In this document: positions 1 to 4,736 of the stretch, piece after piece
Position numbering within the stretch: the stretch's first letter is position 1
Layout of the letters: every line of letters begins with the position of its first letter
DNA from: Treponema sp.
Lineage (GTDB): Bacteria; Spirochaetota; Spirochaetia; Treponematales; Breznakiellaceae
Assembly: GCA_031279925.1 (NCBI GenBank)
Contig: JAITHQ010000096.1
Location: 1-6,368, forward strand
Direction: 5' to 3'
DNA length: 6,368 bases
Made by a program: the position numbers and the translations under genes
The notes under the pieces: generated by a model
Told to the model about the DNA's origin: nothing
Database searches by the model: none
What the model saw: only the letters and a program-made list of their open reading frames with translations

Positions 1-1
1 T

Positions 2-721
2 CCCACAAGGTTTCTGGATTTTCATGATTTTTTTTATTTGGTCAGCGGTTCCTGGACGGTGCGCCTTGAAGATGAAGTGCTGCAGCTCCAGCCGGGTGAT
101 GTTGCTTTGCTGCCCGCCAATCTGCATCACTACGGTGAACGTTTTTGTGTGCCGGGAACCCAGACTATCTATGTTCATTTTCAAGTCAGGGGCGGAGACA
201 AAATCAGTGCAAAAGAAAGCCCCGCTTTGCCGGTGCAGAGTGTGACGCATACATATACAAACCGGATTCTGCTGATGTTTCAGGAGATAATGAAAATGTA
301 TCTGCTTAAACCTTCCCTGTGGGAGTTCCGTTGTTCCGTTTTGCTCAACCAGCTTATTATCGAACTGTCTGATTTATACATTCAGAGCGGCGTTCAAAAG
401 GACAAGGTGATAATAGATATGCTGCATCTTTTTATTGAGCACCCCGAACGGTTTTTTCCCATAACGGAGCTTGCCGCGGAAGCCGGAATGTCTCCCCGAT
501 CGCTCAGCGCCCAGTTCAAATCCCAAACCGGACAGTCCATCCATAAGTATCAGATAAACACCAAGCTGGAACAAATAGCCAAAATCCTTAGAACCAACCC
601 CAATGCGAGCCTGAAAAATCTTGCCTACACATTTGGTTTCTGTGATGAATTCCATTTGAGTTCTTCGTTCAAGAAAAAAACCGGTCTTTCGCCTATTAGG
701 TACAGCAAATCGATACGATAG
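2..721 (+). CDS. AraC-family transcriptional regulator, 5' end outside window
   Basis: DNA-binding regulator with an N-terminal sensor and a C-terminal AraC/XylS domain. The frame is open to the first bases of the window, and the residues before the TTG at 38 (FHDFFYL) read on smoothly into the cupin-like sensor. The TTG is therefore probably not the start and the gene begins upstream. The sensor shows the GSWTVRLEDE and LQPGDVALLPANLHHYG strands typical of AraC arm domains. The last ~100 residues hold two helix-turn-helix units: ITELAAEAGMSPRSLSAQFK, then LKNLAYTFGFCDEFHLSSSFKKKTGLSP, the signature end of the family. The visible part is 239 residues; family members are usually 250-300, so little is missing. 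The ligand is unknown. The next genes downstream are decayed, so its target is not evident here and may lie upstream of the window. Confidence 0.9.
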   Translation, partial: PTRFLDFHDFFYLVSGSWTVRLEDEVLQLQPGDVALLPANLHHYGERFCVPGTQTIYVHFQVRGGDKISAKESPALPVQSVTHTYTNRILLMFQEIMKMYLLKPSLWEFRCSVLLNQLIIELSDLYIQSGVQKDKVIIDMLHLFIEHPERFFPITELAAEAGMSPRSLSAQFKSQTGQSIHKYQINTKLEQIAKILRTNPNASLKNLAYTFGFCDEFHLSSSFKKKTGLSPIRYSKSIR

Positions 722-723
722 GT

Positions 724-762
724 CTAGTGTTCTGTCTAAAACAAGTATAGACAAAGAACTAG
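724..762. repeat. Imperfect inverted repeat after the AraC gene
   Basis: Arms CTAGTGTTCTGTCTA (724-738) and TAGACAAAGAACTAG (748-762) match at 12 of 15 positions around a 9-nt loop, 2 nt after the regulator stop codon. No T-run follows, so a canonical intrinsic terminator is not supported. It could be a Rho-independent-like stop or the terminal sequence of the decayed insertion element that follows. Confidence 0.4.
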
Positions 763-781
763 AGGATGATACACTTTATGC

Positions 782-1210
782 ATGAAAGAAATCATGCCGA
801 ATGTGGACAACGAGGATACAATCCTCATGGAAAACGGTTGAGAGCCGAACGATCCTTCTTTTCTTGATACCCTGCTTGCCGCAAAGGTAAGCCGCAAAAC
901 CGATAGTACGGGTGTCTTCTCTTTTCACAATCACAAGTTCCTTGTTCCCTATCCGGCTTGCCGTGGTAAAACCATTGATCTGGTCATGAGCGAAAAGACA
1001 GGTTTCAAGGCCATGCTGGGCAAGAAGCTCTACGACATTCAATACTGCGATTATCACAATAACCGGCACATCAAAACCCTCATGCCGGAGGTTTCACAGA
1101 TTTTCATAGACAGGTACCTGCGGGCCAAGGCAAAGGAAACAACGAGGAACGAAACCGGAATTTTCTCACAAAGACCGGCAGGTTTGCAGCGGGCTATGAA
1201 CGCGCCTTAA
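782..1210 (+). pseudogene. C-terminal remnant of a transposase (ISNCY/IS481-like integrase fold)
   Basis: One + frame reads MKEIMPNVDNEDTILMENG, then a TGA at 839-841, then EPNDPSFLDTLLAAKVSRK and on through DSTGVFSFHNHKFLVPYPAC to about residue KAKETTRNE. The stretch 'RKTDSTGVFSFHNHKFLV...KTIDLVMSEKTGFKAML' resembles the beta-barrel segment after the catalytic core of ISNCY/IS481-type transposases (RKV-x-DNT-x-SF-x-x-x-x-F pattern). The DDE catalytic domain and N-terminal HTH are absent. An ATG at 986 would give only a 74-residue fragment. The family call rests on remembered pattern and is moderate; that it is a non-functional fragment is firmer. It lies just after an inverted repeat that may be an element end, which suggests an internally deleted insertion sequence. 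Confidence 0.55.
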
Positions 1211-1417
1211 ACTTGCGCGTCCATGCATCAATCGTGCAAAAACTATGTTCCCGCTCATCTTTTGATAAAGCGCCATAAGCCATTACCAGCCGCCGTTCCT
1301 TGAAGGCGAGACTTTCTTTCTCCGCGCCGGTTCAAGATATTCCGCCGAGGTGTCCAGCAGGTTAGCAATCCCCACACTATCCCAGAAGTCAATAACGCGC
1401 TCCTCTATTATTAAACT
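1194..1417 (-). pseudogene. Frameshifted remnant of an unrecognised gene
   Basis: The minus strand reads EERVIDFWDSVGIANLLDTSAEYLEP in one frame. Near 1316-1325 the reading moves to another frame and continues EKESLAFKERRLVMAYGALS, then KDEREHSFCTIDAWTRKFKARS, to a TAG at 1194-1196. Together about 70 residues of balanced, helix-rich sequence without internal stops apart from the frameshift. No start codon precedes it in frame: a TAA lies at 1418-1420, next to a REP-like element, so the 5' end appears lost. I do not recognise the family. It overlaps the tail of the + strand transposase remnant by 17 bases. A chance reading is possible, but the smooth join across the shift argues for a decayed gene. 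Confidence 0.4.
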
Positions 1418-1423
1418 TTAGCT

Positions 1424-1451
1424 GGTTTAATACCCCGAAGCTCTGCTGCGG
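1424..1451. repeat. REP-like element, copy 1
   Basis: Begins with the 14-mer GGTTTAATACCCCG (1424-1437), found again exactly at 1831-1844. It continues into an interrupted hairpin CCGaAGC-tct-GCTgCGG (1435-1451). The pattern TTTAATACCCCG-nn-GCTctGC-nn-CGG is that of REP-type palindromes scattered between bacterial genes. It marks the 5' truncation point of the unknown minus-strand remnant. Confidence 0.45.
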
Positions 1452-1499
1452 CTGAAATTAATGATATAATGAAGGATGAGCGAAATTACAAGAAAATCC

Positions 1500-1811
1500 C
1501 ATAATTTTCTTTTGTTAAATATACTTTCATTTTTAAGAGGTCGCTTTTCCAAAACTGAAGTTTTGCAACAGCCTCATTATTTAAAAATAAATCAATAAAA
1601 TATTTTTTTATAACTTAAATCAACAACAATTTTTGCGTATAATTCAGTCAAATTATTTATACCATCTGGAATTACTGTATAAATATCAATATCACTTTCT
1701 TCGATTGGTATTCCGTATGCATAAGGTACGAACAAATATATATACCTTGCAGATACAAATTTAAGAATGGATTATTTATATATCATCTATTCTTTCAACT
1801 AAATTTTCCAT
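1500..1811 (-). pseudogene. Decayed minimal nucleotidyltransferase (MNT-type) gene
   Basis: Pieces of one protein appear in shifted minus-strand frames: MENLVERIDDI from the ATG at 1811-1809, then after stops and a shift KFVSARYIYLFVPYAYGIPI, EESDIDIYTVIPDGINNLTE, LYAKIVVDLSYKKIF, then after another shift IDLFLNN-E. Beyond a 39-bp repeat (1537-1575) comes NESIFNKRKL. Order and spacing match the MNT/KNTase family, whose hallmark is GSYAYG-x(6,8)-SDIDI. Here GS is replaced by VP, while the SDIDI metal-binding aspartates persist. MNT proteins usually act as antitoxins that AMPylate an HEPN toxin; no intact HEPN partner is visible. With several stops, at least two frameshifts and an insertion, it cannot make a full protein. 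The boundary at 1500 is approximate. Confidence 0.7.
1537..1575 (-). repeat. Hairpin repeat A, copy A1 (inside pseudogene)
   Basis: A 39-bp element, which on the minus strand starts GAGGCTGTTGCAAAACTTCA and ends GACCTC. It matches copy A2 (3611-3649) with 3 differences. The core CAAAACT-tc-AGTTTTG is a perfect 7-bp palindrome. Flanks TCATTTTTAA (1527-1536) and TCATTATTTAA (1574-1584) resemble an imperfect target-site duplication within the nucleotidyltransferase remnant. Confidence 0.7.
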
Positions 1812-1828
1812 ATTTTTATTCGTGCGGA

Positions 1829-1843
1829 GGGGTTTAATACCCC
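1829..1843. repeat. REP-like element, copy 2
   Basis: GGGGT-ttaat-ACCCC, a perfect 5-bp stem with 5-nt loop, sharing GGTTTAATACCCCG with copy 1. It sits just upstream of the start of the nucleotidyltransferase remnant. Confidence 0.45.
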
Positions 1844-1863
1844 GGCTGCATTTCCTTATTAAG

Positions 1864-1902
1864 AACAACCATACCCCGTTGCTTGCGGTGGGGTTGTTGA
1901 TT
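1864..1902. repeat. REP-like element, copy 3 (hairpin)
   Basis: AACAAC-cat-ACCCCG...GGGGT-t-GTTG forms a long interrupted stem around the loop region GTTGCTTGCGGT. It has the same ATACCCCG-n-GCTTGC layout as the other two copies. It lies about 65 bp upstream of the YjbQ-family gene and could end transcription arriving from either side. Confidence 0.5.
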
Positions 1903-1932
1903 GGTACATAACATTTTTCTACATTTCAAACC

Positions 1933-1961
1933 TTGAAACTGAAATACTTTTGATAGATAAT
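1933..1961 (+). promoter_or_regulatory. Candidate sigma70 promoter, possibly giving a leaderless mRNA
   Basis: TTGAAA (1933-1938), 17-bp spacer, GATAAT (1956-1961): five of six matches in each box. The ATG of the next gene begins 6 nt after the -10 box, where transcription itself would start. No proper Shine-Dalgarno sequence is present (TAGGG ends only 1 nt before the ATG). AT-rich sequence yields chance matches, so this is moderate. Confidence 0.45.
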
Positions 1962-1966
1962 AGGGC

Positions 1967-2383
1967 ATGAAATCTTTCAGCAAGGAACTGTGGTTCAATA
2001 CGCCAAAACCCCGTGAATTTATCAATATTACCGGCGAAGTTGAAGCCCTCCTGCGCGAGTCGGGCATACAGGAGGGTTTGTGTCTGGTAAACGCTATGCA
2101 TATTACCGCCAGCGTTTTTGTCAACGATGATGAATCCGGCCTGCACCACGACTTTGACGTGTGGCTGGAAAAACTGGCCCCGCATGAGCCGGTCTCGTCT
2201 TACCGCCACAATACCGGGGAAATAAACGCCGACGCCCATCTTAAACGCACCATTATGGGGCGGGAAGTGGTTGCGGCGGTCAGCGGAGGCAAACTGCACC
2301 TTGGCCCATGGGAACAAATTTTTTACGGTGAGTTCGACGGCCAGCGCCGTAAACGAGTACTTGTAAAGATCATCGGGGAATGA
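1967..2383 (+). CDS. yjbQ: YjbQ/UPF0047 family protein
   Basis: A complete 138-residue cytosolic protein of the YjbQ family, annotated in databases as secondary thiamine-phosphate synthase because E. coli YjbQ shows that side activity; its true role is unsettled. The family's conserved blocks are present in order: [19 protein letters not shown] (about 38-57), [14 protein letters not shown] (59-72), the histidine-rich [20 protein letters not shown] (79-98), and [19 protein letters not shown] (107-125), ending with the usual [12 protein letters not shown]. His45, His81, His91 and His111 lie at the family's conserved positions. An in-frame TAG at 1961-1963 makes the ATG at 1967 the earliest possible start, and the length equals the family norm. 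It stands alone and converges with the regulator on the opposite strand. It is intact although its upstream neighbours are decayed. Confidence 0.92.
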   Translation: MKSFSKELWFNTPKPREFINITGEVEALLRESGIQEGLCLVNAMHITASVFVNDDESGLHHDFDVWLEKLAPHEPVSSYRHNTGEINADAHLKRTIMGREVVAAVSGGKLHLGPWEQIFYGEFDGQRRKRVLVKIIGE

Positions 2384-2400
2384 CGCAGGCGGCGGTCTTA

Positions 2401-2463
2401 GAGCCGGTTCAAATTGTGGATTTTTGCGGTCAATAGACCGTAAAAATTCCGATTTTCGGGCTC
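2401..2463 (+). repeat. Hairpin repeat B, copy B1
   Basis: A 63-bp element starting GAGCCGGTTC and ending TTTTCGGGCTC. The centre TTTTTGCGGTC-aata-GACCGTAAAAA pairs along 11 positions with one G-T wobble, and the ends GAGCC/GGCTC pair as well. Copy B2 is 62/63 identical; B3 (4661-4723, opposite orientation) differs at 4 positions. It starts 17 bp after the YjbQ stop and may act as a transcription end. Confidence 0.85.
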
Positions 2464-2468
2464 TTTTG

Positions 2469-2529
2469 GAGCCTGCAAGGTAGAATTTTGGCGTTTGCAA
2501 CGCCAAAATTCCAGTTTTTGAACAGTCTC
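2469..2529 (+). repeat. Hairpin repeat C, copy C1
   Basis: Begins GAGCCTGCAAGG and ends GAACAGTCTC. The core (2483-2511) is a perfect 13-bp stem, GAATTTTGGCGTT paired with AACGCCAAAATTC, around a 3-nt loop. The ends GAG-c-CTG and CAG-t-CTC also pair. Separated from B1 by 5 bp and from B2 by 3 bp. Confidence 0.8.
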
Positions 2530-2532
2530 TTG

Positions 2533-2595
2533 GAGCCGGTTCAAATTGTGGATTTTTGCGGTCAATAGACCGTAAAAATTCCGATTTTCGGGTTC
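2533..2595 (+). repeat. Hairpin repeat B, copy B2
   Basis: Direct copy of B1, 132 bp downstream in the same orientation. The only difference is the end, GGGTTC instead of GGGCTC. It is followed by a small hairpin CGAACC-ttt-GGTTCG (2598-2612) in a 20-bp linker that replaces the 5-bp linker found between B1 and C1. Confidence 0.85.
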
Positions 2596-2615
2596 TGCGA
2601 ACCTTTGGTTCGATG

Positions 2616-2670
2616 GAGCCTGCAAGGCAGCATTTTGGCGTTTGCAGCGCCAACATTCCAGTTTTGAACA
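2616..2670 (+). repeat. Hairpin repeat C, copy C2 (degenerate end)
   Basis: GAGCCTGCAAGGCAGCATTTTGG and onward matches C1, but its stem has acquired mismatches and the closing CTC of C1 is missing: it runs into the regulator's stop codon region at 2675. Together B1-C1-B2-C2 fill nearly all the space between the two convergent genes. Confidence 0.7.
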
Positions 2671-2674
2671 GGGA

Positions 2675-3508
2675 TTAGTTTTCCTGCGGCAGTTCGGTAT
2701 AGACCCAGATCATGCGGGCCTCACGGTTTTCGTGGTTAAACCAGGAATGTTTGTTTTTCGAGTGGAAACTGAATGAATCGCCAGAGGATAGCACGTATGC
2801 AATATTGTCCAGCCTGAAATGTATCTTGCCCGAAAGCACGTATACCACCTCTTCGCCGTGGTGGGAATGTTCAATTTCCCTGCCCGAATGGGGGGCAACT
2901 TCGTACAACATCATATATATCCTGAATTTGTTTAGGCCGATAAGGCTGGAAACGGTAAGGCCGGCAATGCCTATGTCGATTTTTTCGCCCGTCCCCTTTT
3001 TTATCAGATGCCGCTCGTTTTCAACCTCGTCAAAAAAATAGAGCAAATTCTCCCCATAAAAATCGGCCAGCCGCTGCAGAATGTCCAGAGAAACATTGGC
3101 CCGCTCGTTTTCTATCTTGTATAGGTAGGATGATGATATGCCGGAGGCTTTTGCCGCTTCCTCCAGGCTAAATCCCCTGGCAAGGCGGCAGTTTTTCCAT
3201 TTTTCACTTTTGAAAGGACTCGGATTGGGGCTGCCGCCGCCCTGGCTCCTGTGTTTGACGTTTTGCCTGGCCTGGGAAAAGATAAGGTTAGCCGCATTGA
3301 CGCTGACCTGGTTTTCTCTGGAATAGCGCACCAGGCCCCGCAGCACATTCATATCCTCGCTGTCAAATATCCGGTAGCGGTTTTTTGACCGCCTGGAGAC
3401 AAATATTCCCTTTTTTTCCCAGTTCCGAATTGTCGCCGGGGATACGCCTATCTCTTTTGCCGCTTCTTTAATGCTGTAGAGCATTTCGCCGGTTTCGGTA
3501 TTAAACAT
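2675..3508 (-). CDS. MerR-XRE-cupin three-domain transcriptional regulator
   Basis: A 277-residue cytosolic regulator with two different DNA-binding domains and a sensor. Residues ~9-57 are a MerR-type winged HTH (YSIKEAAKEIGVSPATIRNW, then the wing RRSKNRYRIFDSED). A glycine/proline-rich linker (~88-99) leads to an XRE-type HTH at ~103-158 (SLEEAAKASGISSSYLYKIE). Residues ~195-272 form a cupin, with His214-x-His216, Glu220, YVLSGKIHF, then GDSFSFHSKNKHSWFN, so three or more candidate metal ligands. XRE-cupin proteins (PuuR-like) sense small metabolites; the added MerR domain is less usual. AAGG lies 6-7 nt before the ATG and TTGACA-17-TATAAA upstream. It is divergent from the SDR/DRE-TIM/TRAP operon, so control of that operon and of itself is the natural inference. 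Sequence does not show whether it represses or activates. Confidence 0.9.
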   Translation of the reverse strand: MFNTETGEMLYSIKEAAKEIGVSPATIRNWEKKGIFVSRRSKNRYRIFDSEDMNVLRGLVRYSRENQVSVNAANLIFSQARQNVKHRSQGGGSPNPSPFKSEKWKNCRLARGFSLEEAAKASGISSSYLYKIENERANVSLDILQRLADFYGENLLYFFDEVENERHLIKKGTGEKIDIGIAGLTVSSLIGLNKFRIYMMLYEVAPHSGREIEHSHHGEEVVYVLSGKIHFRLDNIAYVLSSGDSFSFHSKNKHSWFNHENREARMIWVYTELPQEN

Positions 3509-3560
3509 TTTTGCCTTGTTGTTTTGTCAACCGCAAAGCTGAAATTGTGCGGCCTCCTCT

Positions 3561-3589
3561 TTTATAGAATTTTTTGGTGATTATGTCAA
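3561..3589 (-). promoter_or_regulatory. Sigma70-type promoter of the regulator gene
   Basis: On the minus strand TTGACA (3589-3584), 17-bp spacer, TATAAA (3566-3561): 11 of 12 consensus bases. This predicts transcription from about 3554 and a leader of ~45 nt. The leader region carries AGAGGAGG (3553-3560) without a usable start codon nearby, and an inverted repeat CCGCA (3531-3535)/TGCGG (3548-3552) that could be an operator or RNA stem. Confidence 0.7.
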
Positions 3590-3610
3590 TTTTCATTTTT
3601 CGTAATTAAA

Positions 3611-3649
3611 GAGGCTGTTGCAAAACTTCAGTTTTGGAACAGCAACCGC
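3611..3649 (+). repeat. Hairpin repeat A, copy A2
   Basis: A 39-bp element beginning GAGGCTGTTGCAAAACTTCA. GCTGTT-g-CAAAACT-tc-AGTTTTG-g-AACAGC (3614-3643) is a 13-bp stem with one internal mismatch. Near-identical to A1. It is flanked on both sides by TAAAGA (left copy partly overlaps its first GA). It lies between the two divergent promoters and would separate their upstream regions. Confidence 0.7.
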
Positions 3650-3690
3650 TAAAGAATACAAAAAAATGATACTAAAATATAAATTTTTTG

Positions 3691-3719
3691 TTGACAATGT
3701 TAGAGAGCACATTTATAAT
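3691..3719 (+). promoter_or_regulatory. Perfect-consensus sigma70 promoter of the SDR operon
   Basis: TTGACA (3691-3696), exactly 17 bp, TATAAT (3714-3719): all 12 consensus bases at optimal spacing. The ~35 bp before it are very A/T rich (3654-3690), like an UP element. Transcription would start near 3726, giving a ~80-nt leader that contains a strong hairpin. A TTATAAT/ATTATAA inverted pair (3713-3719 and 3734-3740) overlaps the -10 box and start site, a possible operator. Confidence 0.85.
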
Positions 3720-3743
3720 AATACAACTATAACATTATAAAGA

Positions 3744-3782
3744 GAGGCTGTTGCAAAAGTAACCGGCTTTTGCAACAGGCTC
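3744..3782 (+). repeat. Hairpin repeat A-like, copy A3, in the operon leader
   Basis: GAG-g-CTGTTGCAAAAG, loop taaccgg, CTTTTGCAACAG-g-CTC: a 15-bp stem with a single internal G/G mismatch. It has the same 39-bp length and first 15 bases as A1/A2 but a different, symmetrical centre. It lies inside the predicted leader RNA, ending 13 nt before the AAAGGA ribosome binding site of the SDR gene, so it would fold in the mRNA and could affect RNA stability or translation. Confidence 0.75.
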
Positions 3783-3806
3783 AATGTACTACGGTAAAGG
3801 ATAAAC

Positions 3807-4568
3807 ATGCGGCGTTTTGAAGGGAAAACCGTTATTGTTACCGGCGGCTCAAGCGGCATCGGAGAGGCCGCATCCAGGGCTTTTTCCGCGGAAGGGGCCA
3901 ATGTGATCATTGTCTGCCTTCCCGGCGAAGAATCCGGGAAAAAAGTTGCCGCAGAGATAGCCGCCGCCGCCGGCACGGCGATGGTTATTGAAAGCAATAT
4001 CGGAAACGAGGAAGACGTCAAGGCCATGTATGCCGCGGCGATAAAAGCATACGGCAGAATCGATATTTTTATCGGCAACGCCGCCGCTTTTGATTCCTAC
4101 CAAAACCTGCTTGAAGTCAGCGGCGATCTATGGAAGCGGGTAATCGATGTGAATCTTACCGGCGCGTTCTACTGCATGAGAAACCTGATTCCGCACATGA
4201 TCGAAAACGGCGGCGGCGTAATTGTGTTTACCTGTTCCATTGCCGGGCATATAGGGGGGCATGGCGGCGCCGCCTACACGGTATCCAAACACGGCCTTTT
4301 GGGCCTTGTCCGGCAGATCACCTTCGATTACGGCGGCAAGGGGATACGCTGCAACAGCGTGTCGCCGGGTTCAGTTTATACGCCCCTTTCAGCCCCCTGG
4401 CTTGATACCGGCACGGCCAGGGAAAAACTGGCAAAGACCCCTTATGGCGACTATGGAATGCCGAAAGATATTGCCGGGGCTATTTTATTTCTGGCAAGTG
4501 ATGAGGCGAAGTTTATTTATGGAACGGATCTGCTGGCGGACGGCGGTAATTTGGTACGAAAGTGGTAA
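3807..4568 (+). CDS. Short-chain dehydrogenase/reductase (SDR), first gene of operon
   Basis: A 253-residue classical SDR, a cytosolic NAD(P)-dependent oxidoreductase that interconverts an alcohol and a ketone. The cofactor loop TGGSSGIG is at 12-19; a GNAA variant of the NNAG motif is at 90-93; Asn116 lies in DVNLTG. The catalytic serine is Ser144, and Tyr157-x3-Lys161 is in AAYTVSKHG. SVSPGSVYTP (184-193) follows, and the C-terminal LLADGGN is typical of the FabG-like group. The tetrad is complete, so it should be active. The second strand ends VIIVCLPGEE without a clear Asp or basic residue, so cofactor preference is unclear. AAAGGA lies 5 nt before the ATG. Next to a DRE-TIM enzyme and a TRAP binding protein it probably oxidises or reduces a hydroxy/keto acid; the substrate is not identifiable. 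Confidence 0.92.
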   Translation: MRRFEGKTVIVTGGSSGIGEAASRAFSAEGANVIIVCLPGEESGKKVAAEIAAAAGTAMVIESNIGNEEDVKAMYAAAIKAYGRIDIFIGNAAAFDSYQNLLEVSGDLWKRVIDVNLTGAFYCMRNLIPHMIENGGGVIVFTCSIAGHIGGHGGAAYTVSKHGLLGLVRQITFDYGGKGIRCNSVSPGSVYTPLSAPWLDTGTAREKLAKTPYGDYGMPKDIAGAILFLASDEAKFIYGTDLLADGGNLVRKW

Positions 4569-4620
4569 TTTTATTATGGATTTTTTGCAGTTTTCCGCAA
4601 GAAAACGAGAAAAATAATAG

Positions 4621-4657
4621 GGCAGCGCTGATTAGCGTCAAGTTAATCAGCGCTGCC
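4621..4657 (+). terminator. Strong hairpin between SDR and DRE-TIM genes
   Basis: GGCAGCGCTGATTA (4621-4634) and TAATCAGCGCTGCC (4644-4657) form a perfect 14-bp stem around a 9-nt loop, 52 bp after the SDR stop. No T-run follows directly, but CCCGA-aaa-TCGGG-aTTTTT at 4664-4682, the start of repeat B3, looks like a small intrinsic terminator. The pair may reduce read-through or set a 3' end that stabilises the SDR message. Confidence 0.55.
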
Positions 4658-4660
4658 TAA

Positions 4661-4723
4661 GAGCCCGAAAATCGGGATTTTTACGGTCTATTGACCGCAA
4701 AAATCTACAATTTGAATAGGCTC
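4661..4723 (-). repeat. Hairpin repeat B, copy B3, inside the operon
   Basis: The reverse complement matches B1 at 59 of 63 positions. Both ends are flanked by TAA (4658-4660 and 4724-4726), possibly a 3-bp target duplication. The ribosome binding site AAGGAG of the next gene starts at 4725, directly against the element, so the leader of that gene's translation start is largely this hairpin. Confidence 0.85.
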
Positions 4724-4736
4724 TAAGGAGCGGGAT

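Noticed and set aside
374..754. 126-codon minus-strand frame opposite the AraC gene
   Set aside because: Fully antisense to a clear AraC domain and without recognisable protein features.
1439..1487. Short + strand reading SSAAAEINDIMKDERNYKKI ending at a TAA
   Set aside because: It starts inside a REP-like element, has no supported start, and lies beside the nucleotidyltransferase remnant on the other strand; too short to claim.
1919..2656. A 245-codon minus-strand open frame across repeats B/C and the YjbQ gene
   Set aside because: Its N-terminal part is translation of the repeats (the peptide KSEFLRSIDRKNPQFEP occurs twice for that reason) and the rest is antisense to a well-conserved gene. 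Such frames are likely misannotated as hypothetical proteins.
2401..2673. CRISPR-like array
   Set aside because: Two alternating palindromic units of 63 and ~60 bp with fixed, not unique, intervening sequence, and no cas genes.
3525..3530. Second TTGACA on the minus strand close to the regulator start
   Set aside because: A 17-bp spacer would put the -10 box on the start codon with no match; the upstream TTGACA-17-TATAAA is far better.
4261..4617. 118-codon + frame overlapping the SDR gene and the gap after it
   Set aside because: Out-of-frame shadow of the SDR gene; composition is atypical and no ribosome binding site supports it.
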